Positions 1-8,283 of a stretch of DNA of 23,687 bases are shown piece after piece. Under the pieces are notes generated by a model. That model was not told the origin of the DNA. It made no database searches and was given only the letters and a program-made list of their open reading frames with translations. The position numbers were made by a program, and so were the translations under genes. The DNA lies in NCBI GenBank assembly GCA_964575335.1, contig CAZNPU010000036.1, positions 1 through 23,687 on the forward strand, written 5' to 3'. This DNA comes from CAZNPU01 sp964575335. Its GTDB lineage: Bacteria > Planctomycetota > Phycisphaerae > Phycisphaerales > SM1A02. Numbering within the stretch: the stretch's first letter is position 1; every line of letters starts with the position of its first letter.

Positions 1-3000
1 CCAGACACCGGCGAGACCTGCAGACGATTCACGCGAGCGCCGCTTGCTGTGTAATGCTCCTGCTCGCGGCTCATCATTTCTGAGAACGTCAGCAGCGTAC
101 TTGTGTAGGTCGGCAGCGCTGGTCCTACACCAGGCGTAATCGCCAGCTTATGGCCGTACAGCCACACGTTGAGCAATTCGCCAACCTGCTCAAAATCCGT
201 TCCCTTATGCAGCATCTGCATGGGGTATGAAAGATGGATTCTCAGATTGCCGGTTCCCAGATCAACCAATGGCTCATCGACGCCGCCCGGCTGGCTGTAC
301 CATCCCTTGTCAGGATAGTTTGCAATCGGACGATCCGTTGTGACCAGAGGCGACCAGCGCAGGTCAAAGAACGTCGGCTTGCCGGCAACAGTCTGATTGA
401 TGAAATTCCCTGCGGCATCTCGAACCAGCTTCTGATATTGACGCATGAACCACGGCCGCGTTCCCGCAACCAGATCGCCATTTGGAGGATCGGCGGACTT
501 AAACTTATCTCCACCTTCCACATAAGTGCTGCTGGTACTTTCCGTCGGCACGATGACCGCGCGGTCGCCGAAAACGTATCGCGGGTTGCGCTCATTCGGC
601 GAATAAATGCCGTCAGCATTGACATCAACGCCCCACGCGCGCGTCACACGCACCCACTGCACCCAACTGTCATAACCGTCAGATGCGGGACCGAGATCAA
701 TACCCGGATACGGCCCACCGATTGGCGGCGGCCCCGGCGACGGTTCCTGTCCGGGCGGCAGCGCCGTGGGCGGCCTATATGTCGCCATGTTGGCAACCGC
801 CTGGCCAAAGTCCCCGTCGGTCGGCGAATCAAATCGGTCAACCACGATTAATGCGCCGTTTACCCGGTCAATCCGTCGAATCGTAATCGGCTCCCGATGC
901 AGCACGTCGTAACGACTGCGGTCACTGACCTCCCAGCCGCTCGTGAGGCCCTGGGTGCAATCCAGAACAATCGTTCGAATCGGCTGATTATTTACATGCT
1001 CAGGATATAAGATGTTCCAGCTTGTACCGTCTCTGATATCGAGAAAACTCATCCAGTCTGCACGATCAGGATAGTCGCCCTTGATGGCATATAAGATCGC
1101 CGTCGTCGGCGCATCGTCAGTTGCCGGATACAGCCACGTGTTGACCGGGAACGAAATTTCCTGGCCGTAGACCGTAACCTGGAAATTATGCAGATCAATC
1201 GGCACATCAAATGGATTTGCGATCTGCACAGCGATCACCGTGCTGTACTCGGACAGGCCTTCAACCACAACATGATGACCCGCGTTAGTGTAGGGAGTGC
1301 CGTCAGGATCGCTGTCCGGTTCAACTGTGATCGCTTTGTATACGTGGCCGATGAACGCCTCCACCAGAAACGGCTGCGGCTCCATGCCCAGATAACCGAT
1401 GTTGCTTGCACCGCCCGGCGGTGCCGACACTTCAACAACTCGCGCCATCGGCGCAAGAATGGGATCTGGGTTAACCGGATCGCCCGCCAGTTCGCTGGGC
1501 GATATGCGGTAGGTCACGATGTTCGACGCAAGGCCTGCCGCCAGTTCGCGCGTGCGATTCAGTTCATTGGCTGAAGGCCCGTAGTACGAGTTGGGGTTGG
1601 GTATGTTCGGATCGTTCAGCGGATCCATGAGGGCCCGTTCGATGCGATCGCGCAGCGCAATGCCAACGTTGCGCGGCGTGGCCTGAGCGAACTCAAGATA
1701 GCCGTTGCCATCGAAGTCGCCGACCACGATGCCGCCATCCAGATGCGAGCGAACGCGCAAGTCGAACTTACTCGCGCCGGCGAGGAACAATTCATAATCC
1801 GCAACGTTAATAAATCCGTCGCCGTTCAGATCCTGGTCCAACTGATTGACCACGCCGTCATTGTTGAAATCCTCGCCCGGCCAGTAGAGCCACAGCCACG
1901 GCGGCATCAGATCGTTGCGCGTGTTGTTATAAAACGTGATTTTGCGGCGCAGATCACGGACCAACTCACGATTCGTCAATTGGTTCAGATATTCACTTGA
2001 TTCTGCTCGCACTGATCCACTTACAGTACGCAGCAACTGCACTTGCTGTGATGGATCAGGGGTACCGCCGGTGATGCTCCCGACATGCGTGGTACGTTCA
2101 AACCGCGAGAGAATCCATGGAAAATTGTTGCCGTGAAATGCTCGCAGCTCCAATTCATCAGTCAGGCCATACGGCGCAAAACGATCCTGGCCAATGGTCG
2201 CGCTCAAGGGATAAGCTGCTGCCTGACGCCAATATGTCAATCGATCACCCGTGAGCGGAGCCGTCACGCCTTCTGTTGCCGTTGGCGATGCGAGCCAGCC
2301 ACTCTCAAATGCGTGCCGGTCCCATGCGGCAGGCAGGTAAATAAACTCCTGTGCTCCAAAGCCCTGAGGAATGCCGCGCGTCCAGAACCAGTGCTCACGG
2401 TTGTCAAACAGCCCAACATTCCAATTGCCATTGGAGAAGGGGAGATCTGTGAGATCATTGGTGCTGCGACTGCGCTGACCAACCAGCGCCAGGTCAGTCG
2501 GTCCCAGGCCTCGTGTCCGCCGTACAACGGTTGCGCCGGCTGCGTAATCCGTATCGTTTCGGAAAAACCGCGTCGCGACATTGGCGTTCAGCATCGAAGC
2601 GTTGTCGACGATGGACACCGCCACGATCGTACGAATGCCGTCCTGCACCTGAAACGGCGCAAGATGCCAGAAAGCGTCGGTAAAGCCGTCGCCATCCGTG
2701 TCGGCAAGCACGCGGCTGACATGGTAGCGTGCGGTATCTGGAATGAACTCACTTTCCGGGTGATCCTGCGGAACGCCGCCAATAAAGAAATTATGCGGAA
2801 TCCCATCACCATCAAGATCATTCAACTTATAAAAGTTTGGCGGTATCCATAATGGATTCGTGTAAGTATTCTCATAATCATAGAACCATGCTCTCCACCG
2901 GCCCCAAAACTCATCTCTATCCAAGAATCGCGGATGTCCGGTGAAACGGGCCTGCGCAGCGGGCAGCGCCGGCGGTGACATATCAATCGGATACAGCGTG

Positions 3001-3776
3001 TTCGTCTGATTCGTCGGCCGAATCGCCAGCCACTGCTCATACGGCACATTGAGGTCTATGATCAGTGATCCGTCAACGTCGCTGATGTCCGCCACCACAC
3101 GAAAACCATTTTCAGGCGTGGCGATGGTCGTGAGGTGCTTCCACAGATAAAAGCCATCCTGCAAGCCATCTTCAATCAGCGGCGGATTCACTCGCGTGTC
3201 CCAGCGCAACGGCTCGGTGTCGCGCAGCCAGCGCGTATCGCCGTAGCCCGGATTGCCAACGGGATTTCCTTCACTCATAAGAGCTGAAGTGAAGCCGCCG
3301 GCAAAGAGGTTGCCCGGACCGGTCGGCCAGTTTGCTGGATTTAAAGTTCCAGGAGGAAATGACGATGGGTCGGGCCAGTTTGTAAACGGCACGACATGAT
3401 AAGGCGCAAAGTTATAAGGAAAGTTCGGATCAACACCGTATCGCACTGCATCGGGCGGCGCCGGCAGACGGCGCACGTTGGAAAGCATTGGCTCCAAGGG
3501 GATGTTCGTCATTCCTGTTGTGTCTATCGGGCGCACAAACAGGGCTTCCGCCACCGTGGTGGCGAGCGAATCCGCAAGAATGTTCACCACATCTTCATGC
3601 AACTCGGCCCGCTGCTGCGCCGGCGCGGTCACGCGGCCGCTCTGCGTGCGCGTGATGTAGCCGGTGGCGATGATGACAAGCAGCACGAGAATGCCGGTCA
3701 CCAGCACGATGGTGTTGCCCCGGCGCACTTGCTTGGCGCGATGACGTGGGACGTTGTAATGTCGAGTGGTGATCAT
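1..3776 (-). CDS. gspK: GspK/PilX-like giant minor pseudopilin, partial (3' end outside window)
   Basis: The frame is open from the ATG at 3776 to the left edge, 1258 codons with no stop, so the C-terminus is missing. The N-terminus is a prepilin-like leader, basic up to Gly20, then a hydrophobic helix (about residues 21-43, beginning NTIVLVTGILVLL). Position +5 after the glycine is Leu rather than Glu, which is typical of GspK, the tip pseudopilin. It is the last gene after G, H, I and J, the classical place of gspK. Calcium-loop motifs of the DxDxDG type start near residues 320, 359, 636, 649, 687 and 1051; those at 636 and 649 lie 13 residues apart, like thrombospondin type 3 repeats. GspK is normally about 300-350 residues, so this one is several times larger. 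A GAGGA ribosome site lies 9 bases before the ATG. The pseudopilin role is well supported; the function of the large exported part is unknown. Confidence 0.8.
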   Translation of the reverse strand, partial: MITTRHYNVPRHRAKQVRRGNTIVLVTGILVLLVIIATGYITRTQSGRVTAPAQQRAELHEDVVNILADSLATTVAEALFVRPIDTTGMTNIPLEPMLSNVRRLPAPPDAVRYGVDPNFPYNFAPYHVVPFTNWPDPSSFPPGTLNPANWPTGPGNLFAGGFTSALMSEGNPVGNPGYGDTRWLRDTEPLRWDTRVNPPLIEDGLQDGFYLWKHLTTIATPENGFRVVADISDVDGSLIIDLNVPYEQWLAIRPTNQTNTLYPIDMSPPALPAAQARFTGHPRFLDRDEFWGRWRAWFYDYENTYTNPLWIPPNFYKLNDLDGDGIPHNFFIGGVPQDHPESEFIPDTARYHVSRVLADTDGDGFTDAFWHLAPFQVQDGIRTIVAVSIVDNASMLNANVATRFFRNDTDYAAGATVVRRTRGLGPTDLALVGQRSRSTNDLTDLPFSNGNWNVGLFDNREHWFWTRGIPQGFGAQEFIYLPAAWDRHAFESGWLASPTATEGVTAPLTGDRLTYWRQAAAYPLSATIGQDRFAPYGLTDELELRAFHGNNFPWILSRFERTTHVGSITGGTPDPSQQVQLLRTVSGSVRAESSEYLNQLTNRELVRDLRRKITFYNNTRNDLMPPWLWLYWPGEDFNNDGVVNQLDQDLNGDGFINVADYELFLAGASKFDLRVRSHLDGGIVVGDFDGNGYLEFAQATPRNVGIALRDRIERALMDPLNDPNIPNPNSYYGPSANELNRTRELAAGLASNIVTYRISPSELAGDPVNPDPILAPMARVVEVSAPPGGASNIGYLGMEPQPFLVEAFIGHVYKAITVEPDSDPDGTPYTNAGHHVVVEGLSEYSTVIAVQIANPFDVPIDLHNFQVTVYGQEISFPVNTWLYPATDDAPTTAILYAIKGDYPDRADWMSFLDIRDGTSWNILYPEHVNNQPIRTIVLDCTQGLTSGWEVSDRSRYDVLHREPITIRRIDRVNGALIVVDRFDSPTDGDFGQAVANMATYRPPTALPPGQEPSPGPPPIGGPYPGIDLGPASDGYDSWVQWVRVTRAWGVDVNADGIYSPNERNPRYVFGDRAVIVPTESTSSTYVEGGDKFKSADPPNGDLVAGTRPWFMRQYQKLVRDAAGNFINQTVAGKPTFFDLRWSPLVTTDRPIANYPDKGWYSQPGGVDEPLVDLGTGNLRIHLSYPMQMLHKGTDFEQVGELLNVWLYGHKLAITPGVGPALPTYTSTLLTFSEMMSREQEHYTASGARVNRLQVSPVS

Positions 3777-3785
3777 GGTTGAATT

Positions 3786-3801
3786 TCCTCACCGATGAGG
3801 A
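3786..3801 (-). promoter_or_regulatory. Hairpin that sequesters the ribosome site of the gspK-like gene
   Basis: On the minus strand, TCCTC pairs perfectly with GAGGA across a 6-base loop (ATCGGT). GAGGA is the only good Shine-Dalgarno sequence ahead of the ATG at 3776, so folding would hide it. This suggests translational control of the gspK-like gene relative to gspJ. The stem is only 5 bp, so the effect is an inference. Confidence 0.4.
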
Positions 3802-3837
3802 TCACTGGCGTTATCTGCATTCATGCGGCATGCTGCG

Positions 3838-3853
3838 CGAGCGTCAGCGCTCG
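3838..3853 (-). other. Perfect hairpin around the gspJ stop codon
   Basis: CGAGCG and CGCTCG form a perfect 6-bp stem with a 4-base loop that contains the TGA stop codon of the gspJ-like gene. There is no following T-run, so it is not a standard terminator. It could slow ribosomes, protect the upstream message from 3' decay, or weaken read-through into gspK. Confidence 0.35.
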
Positions 3854-5427
3854 GGCAGATCGATCACAAATTGAAACTCTCTGCCGCCTTCAAGTCGGCC
3901 TTCCGGATCGTGCAGCGTCATCGTGACGCGAATTGCTGAAGGCCAGGGGGTATAGGCATTGGCAGCGATGACTGCCGCTGGTTGCGTCGCCCCGGCTGTA
4001 TCCCACCATGGCCTGTTATTTGTCGGATTCAGCGGCATTGAATGGTTGTAGCCGAAAAATGCTTCATAAACGTATGTATCCCTGAACGGCAAAGTGCCTG
4101 GGACTTGCGGCAGGCTGTCGATATTCGCAGGATCGATCGTACTGCCCGGGGTGCTCCACGTAACGAAAGGTGCGGTGCCGCGCACCTCGTCGGGCTGGCC
4201 ATCGTTCGGATTCAGACGCGGCATTCCGAACCACGGCTGCGGTTCTGCCGGGTTGATCTGCACGCCGACAAAGTCGACATCGGGATCAATGAAGCCGTCG
4301 CCATTGACATCGACTTCACCCGTACCGTTCTTATAAGTCCAGTCGATGATGAACGAACTGCAGCCGCTGCTGATGACATGGTTCGTCAGCGCCTGATCGA
4401 CGCGATGCATGCTCGGCGCCTGTCGCTCGGCGCGCGGATAGTAAAGCGCCTGGTTACTGATAATGCCGCGCTGCTGTCCGATTGTGGTGCCCAGCCAGGC
4501 CCGCGGGTTCGGCGCTCCGCCAGGAAAAATAATCCATCGTCGAATATCCTCGAGTTGCGAGGCAGCTGCAAGAATGCGGCCATTGCGAATTTCCCGCGTC
4601 CAGCCGAACGGCGATCCCGTATCATTGGGCAGATAGAAGATCGACCGGGCCGTCATGACCTCATCCATATAAACTGTTTTGGAGTTCGAGTCCGGATCGC
4701 TCACATCATCATCGGCCAGCATGACCGCCTGCCTTGTCAACAACCACTGCGACGGCGGAGGCTGGTCGGCGTTGATGCTGTATTGCGGCCCTGTTACCTG
4801 GAAAATAGGCGTACCCCCCGCTGCGCTAGTTGTCGAGAAGAACGTTTGGCGCATATTTGCCGTACCACGATGCCACGGCGTCATCAGCGTGGTTGTGTCG
4901 TGGGCATAGCCTTGATTACTAGTTCCAATGGGCTCATAAGCCCGACCATTGGGCAGTTGAAATGCATGGCCCCAGTAAACCCGCGAAGCCAGCCCCTCTC
5001 CTCTCATCCGTGAGCCTGCCGCAAACCGATACGTATTCTGCGTCTCAACGCCTTGCGTAAAGAACACAAGCTGATCGGCGCGAATGACCGCATCCGGCGG
5101 CAGGTTAGGATTCAACAGCGGAGCGCCCGGACCATGAATATTGTTCGGCACAGCCACGCAGCGAATGGCGAAGAAGCCATCCTTGCTCAGGTTGGCGATG
5201 TCAGCCCGCAGCTGCCGCTCGATTGCAGCGGCTTCCTGCATCACTGACGCCGTCGCCACTCCCAGTCCCGTCACCCGACTGGCGGTACCGAAGATGCGGC
5301 TTGTGGCGGCAATGATGGCAATCAGCACCACCACCGCCACCATCAATTCGGTGAGCGTGAAGCCATGCGCTGCGCGAGCTGCGCCTCGGCTTGCACCTGC
5401 TGATCGTTGATCGCCAGTTGCTCTCAT
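3844..5427 (-). CDS. gspJ: GspJ/PilW-like pseudopilin
   Basis: This is a 527-residue protein with a type III (prepilin) signal: a basic leader, cleavage expected at Gly22-Phe23 within HGFTLTELMV, Glu at +5, and then a hydrophobic helix. GspJ is a minor pseudopilin in the inner-membrane-anchored pseudopilus tip, together with GspI and GspK. It is followed by the gspK-like gene and preceded by gspI, which fixes the assignment by order. A calcium-loop-like motif, DVNGDGFID, begins near residue 373. The length is more than twice that of usual GspJ (about 200). The start ATG is preceded by AAGGAG, spaced 8 bases, lying inside the last codons of gspI, and the two genes are separated by one base, so translation is probably coupled. 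Domain similarity beyond the N-terminal helix is not evident by eye. Confidence 0.8.
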   Translation of the reverse strand: MRATGDQRSAGASRGAARAAHGFTLTELMVAVVVLIAIIAATSRIFGTASRVTGLGVATASVMQEAAAIERQLRADIANLSKDGFFAIRCVAVPNNIHGPGAPLLNPNLPPDAVIRADQLVFFTQGVETQNTYRFAAGSRMRGEGLASRVYWGHAFQLPNGRAYEPIGTSNQGYAHDTTTLMTPWHRGTANMRQTFFSTTSAAGGTPIFQVTGPQYSINADQPPPSQWLLTRQAVMLADDDVSDPDSNSKTVYMDEVMTARSIFYLPNDTGSPFGWTREIRNGRILAAASQLEDIRRWIIFPGGAPNPRAWLGTTIGQQRGIISNQALYYPRAERQAPSMHRVDQALTNHVISSGCSSFIIDWTYKNGTGEVDVNGDGFIDPDVDFVGVQINPAEPQPWFGMPRLNPNDGQPDEVRGTAPFVTWSTPGSTIDPANIDSLPQVPGTLPFRDTYVYEAFFGYNHSMPLNPTNNRPWWDTAGATQPAAVIAANAYTPWPSAIRVTMTLHDPEGRLEGGREFQFVIDLPER

Positions 5428-5428
5428 C

Positions 5429-6643
5429 TCACAGCTCCTTCACCGTTACATACACGGGAGTAATGCTCAGCTCCGGCTCGCCGTTGTCGATCGTGCCGTT
5501 TTGATTTGTGTCGTATTGCAGAGTCAGTGGCATGTACCAGATTTCAGTCACGACATCATCGAAGACCAGACCCGCAAATCCATGGCTAAATGCGTTGGGA
5601 TTGGGCACGTTGTAATAATGGGGCGACAATGTTGGCCAATTAGTACTCCATCCCTGCACCGGCGCAATCGCTCGCTGCAACTGCACCCGCATATCGTCAT
5701 TAAGATTTTCACGATACTGCGCGACTACGCGGTGAATGTTGTTGTTCTGATCCAGCAGCCACTGGCGCGGCTCCTGCCAGGCCTGCCGGGCATCGTTGGG
5801 ATCGTATGCCGTACCGCCTTCGACGCCGTACACAATGGAATCTTCGCCGATGAATTCTGACACAAAGTTGGGCAAGGGCGCATCCCATGCGCCGCGGGCG
5901 CTGTAGAACGGCGGCGATGTCCCGGTCGAAGGGTCTCGTATGAGATTCAGTCGAATCGGCACCGGCGGAATTGTCGGATCATTCGGATTCGGCGGCACAA
6001 TGTAAGGCAGCGACTGCCCACCGGGCATATTCACGCGATAGACGAAGATTGCCACTTGAATTCGGCCTTGATAGCGGCGGAACATGCAATCCCAGACGTA
6101 TTGAGGCCGCGCCGGATCGGCATCGGCGGTGAGATCCGACTGCATCGGAAAATAACGTTCGCGCTGGGTGATAATGAACGGGTCGGCCGGTGGGCCTGAT
6201 CCACCATATATCTCACTATTCCAGGGGATTTCGCTCTGTGCACCAACATTCTGGAAAAAAGTGCCAAAGATATTGATGCTGCCCGGCGGAACTAAAATGT
6301 TGCCATAACTTGCGGTGGAAACCGTTGTCGGCACAAAGTAGAAACCAGGCCGACTCCAACCCCAGTCACCGGGAATTGTGTCGCTGACAAGGCCAAACTG
6401 TTCAAGGGTGCCGAAATCTTCCTGCTTGACCTTGCTGCGGATAATCGCAATGGCGTTGTTCGCCACCGTAGGGCCAATGATGTCGTCATTGGTCAATCGC
6501 TGCTGAGCGATGCCGGCGGGAAAGAGCGCAGCGATGCTGATGATGCCGATGCCGAGGATCATGATCGCCAGCATGACTTCAATCAGCGTGAAACCTCTCA
6601 GCGCACGCACATTGGAACGAAATTGCAGGCGGAGCGTCGTCAT
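5429..6643 (-). CDS. gspI: GspI/PilV-like pseudopilin
   Basis: I place the start at the ATG at 6643, giving 404 residues. It overlaps the gspH stop as ATGA and has GGAG 11 bases upstream; a longer in-frame extension to 6742 reads like antisense filler. The prepilin signal is clear: a short basic leader, Gly17-Phe18, GFTLIEVMLAIMILGIGI, Glu at +5. The LGIGI-ISIAALFP pattern after the helix is common in PilV/GspI-type minor pseudopilins. A calcium-loop-like motif (DTNQNGTID) lies near residue 378, close to the C-terminus. GspI is usually about 120-130 residues, so this is about three times longer. It probably interacts with the GspJ and GspK products at the pseudopilus tip. Confidence 0.78.
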   Translation of the reverse strand: MTTLRLQFRSNVRALRGFTLIEVMLAIMILGIGIISIAALFPAGIAQQRLTNDDIIGPTVANNAIAIIRSKVKQEDFGTLEQFGLVSDTIPGDWGWSRPGFYFVPTTVSTASYGNILVPPGSINIFGTFFQNVGAQSEIPWNSEIYGGSGPPADPFIITQRERYFPMQSDLTADADPARPQYVWDCMFRRYQGRIQVAIFVYRVNMPGGQSLPYIVPPNPNDPTIPPVPIRLNLIRDPSTGTSPPFYSARGAWDAPLPNFVSEFIGEDSIVYGVEGGTAYDPNDARQAWQEPRQWLLDQNNNIHRVVAQYRENLNDDMRVQLQRAIAPVQGWSTNWPTLSPHYYNVPNPNAFSHGFAGLVFDDVVTEIWYMPLTLQYDTNQNGTIDNGEPELSITPVYVTVKEL

Positions 6644-7548
6644 TTCATGGCCACTCCGGTATAGCGATTGAAGTGGATGCGGTCGGCGTTGTTGGTGACA
6701 TACCTGGTCACGTCGTCGGCGCGTATCTGGCCGTTTGACCATGTCGTTGTGTCGTAGAGTTCGCGCGCTTCAACATCGTTATATACCGCCAGGTACGGCG
6801 CGATTGTCACATATGGCTCATCGTCAGGCTCGCGCTGGCAGAAAAACTGAAGCAGGTTGTTGCCGAAGTCGCAGTAACCGTTGTTGTTGGGGAACGTGCT
6901 CCAGAGATCAAAGTCATTTCCCCCCTGCCGCTGCAGGTAGTCGTCGTTGAAATCCACGAACATGCGATCGGAATCGCTGCGCGTGTTGCGGGTGATGGTG
7001 ATGCCGTCGGGATTGAACACAACAGCAATCACGCCGCCAGCCTGTTCTCCGGCCGCAACGCCGGGCAGGTGCGAGCAGCTTTGCCAGTAATCGTCATAGT
7101 TGCCGCCGTACTGCGGCGCTGCGATCTGGATGCCGCGGGGCAGCAACCGAACCGGCGCACCGACGATTGGACGAAACCGATCCACGACGCCAACGCCTGG
7201 ATCTCTGTACGACTCACCGGTCCACTCCGCCAGCACTGCTTCGATGTATTGCTCGTTCTCGCCGTCCGGCACAGCGCGAAACGCCACCATCACAATCTTG
7301 TTGTTCTTCATCGCCAGTGCACGGGCGTTGTCGAGCACCGCCATCACGGTGTTCTTGCCCATTGAGAGCTTGGCGTCGTTGGTGACAACGCGGAAACTCA
7401 CTGCGGTAAGCACCGTCAGCATGGTGATGATGCCGATGGCCACCAGCAGTTCGGTAAGCGTGAAGCCTGCCGGAGCGCAGCGAACCTGCGCGCGGCAAGG
7501 GCCGCTTTGATTTCCGTAACGCATGTTGTGTGATCGGTTGATCATCAT
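6640..7548 (-). CDS. gspH: GspH/FimT-like pseudopilin
   Basis: A 302-residue protein with prepilin signal AGFTLTELLVAIGII; cleavage is expected after Gly28, with Glu at +5. After the helix comes a GspH/FimT-style stretch in which short helices are followed by a beta-rich region (DNARALAMKNNKIVMVAF), typical of minor pseudopilins that link the major pilin shaft to the tip complex. The ATG at 7548 has GGAGGG 9 bases upstream; a second ATG follows directly. It begins 3 bases after the upstream stop and its own stop overlaps the gspI start as ATGA. It is longer than usual GspH (about 170). Assignment to GspH rather than FimT rests mainly on gene order. Confidence 0.75.
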   Translation of the reverse strand: MMINRSHNMRYGNQSGPCRAQVRCAPAGFTLTELLVAIGIITMLTVLTAVSFRVVTNDAKLSMGKNTVMAVLDNARALAMKNNKIVMVAFRAVPDGENEQYIEAVLAEWTGESYRDPGVGVVDRFRPIVGAPVRLLPRGIQIAAPQYGGNYDDYWQSCSHLPGVAAGEQAGGVIAVVFNPDGITITRNTRSDSDRMFVDFNDDYLQRQGGNDFDLWSTFPNNNGYCDFGNNLLQFFCQREPDDEPYVTIAPYLAVYNDVEARELYDTTTWSNGQIRADDVTRYVTNNADRIHFNRYTGVAMK

Positions 7549-7551
7549 GGC

Positions 7552-8283
7552 TCATCCCTCCAGCAAGGTGGCTCGATCAAGCGGATAGGACATGATGTCA
7601 TCGCGACCATCTGCAATGCGAGCTTCATCATTCACATCGCTGTAATCGCCGAACCTGCCATCCGGCCCGGCGGAAATAAAGCCGATGCGGCCATTCACGC
7701 AGATGCCGTATTTCAGTTCCGCATCGGTGCGGATCGTGCCGTCCACGTCGCGAATGTTGGGTGGATCAAAGCGACCGTCCCACTTGCGACCGGGAAATAC
7801 CACGCGGATGTTGCGATCCCACGGGTCGCGCACGACAAGGCGTGTCAGATTCCCGCTGCCGCCTGTTGAATATGTTTCCTGAACCAGAAACTGCGGATTG
7901 ATGCGTGAGAGAATCTCGTTGGCCTGAGGGTTGCTGCGAATGATGCGAAGCACCTCGCTCAGCAGCAGATCCTGCTGGTCTTCATCATCTGCGGGAAAAT
8001 TGTCTTCATCGATGTCACAGCGAATGCGAACCGGACCGCTCAGCTTTGTGAACACCAGCTGTCGATCGTTGGCTGTGGTCCAGGTTTCGAGCGCCATTTC
8101 CAGCAGCGTGAGCGTGTCTTCAGCCTGGCGAATCTCTGAACGCCGACTGACGAGCGTTGTGACCGCCACGGTCAGCCCCACCAGCATGACGATGATGCCA
8201 ATGGTCACCATGACTTCAACCAGCGTGAAGCCGGCACGAGCACGGGCGCGGACGGGCGATTTGAAATGCTTCATGTGCATCAT
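7552..8283 (-). CDS. gspG: GspG-like pseudopilin (second copy)
   Basis: A 243-residue protein with prepilin signal AGFTLVEVMVTIGII (cleavage after Gly18, Glu at +5). Near the C-terminus is ISAGPDGRFGDYSD followed by GRDDI, which matches the calcium-binding end of GspG, where the pattern is close to S-x-GPDG-x-x-G...DDI. GspG is the major pseudopilin and needs calcium for stability. It follows another GspG-like gene, with an ATGA overlap at 8280-8283. Alternative starts occur at the next ATG codons (MMHM). About 100 residues longer than standard GspG. Which of the two copies is the major subunit cannot be decided here. Confidence 0.75.
   Translation of the reverse strand: MMHMKHFKSPVRARARAGFTLVEVMVTIGIIVMLVGLTVAVTTLVSRRSEIRQAEDTLTLLEMALETWTTANDRQLVFTKLSGPVRIRCDIDEDNFPADDEDQQDLLLSEVLRIIRSNPQANEILSRINPQFLVQETYSTGGSGNLTRLVVRDPWDRNIRVVFPGRKWDGRFDPPNIRDVDGTIRTDAELKYGICVNGRIGFISAGPDGRFGDYSDVNDEARIADGRDDIMSYPLDRATLLEG

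Noticed and set aside
2085..2852. Plus-strand open frame of 255 codons in the gspK region
   Set aside because: The minus strand is continuously open for 1258 codons here and contains calcium-loop motifs; the plus frame is a shadow.
4042..5013. Plus-strand open frame opposite the gspJ-like gene
   Set aside because: Antisense shadow; no start signal or recognisable motif, while the minus frame has a prepilin signal and operon context.
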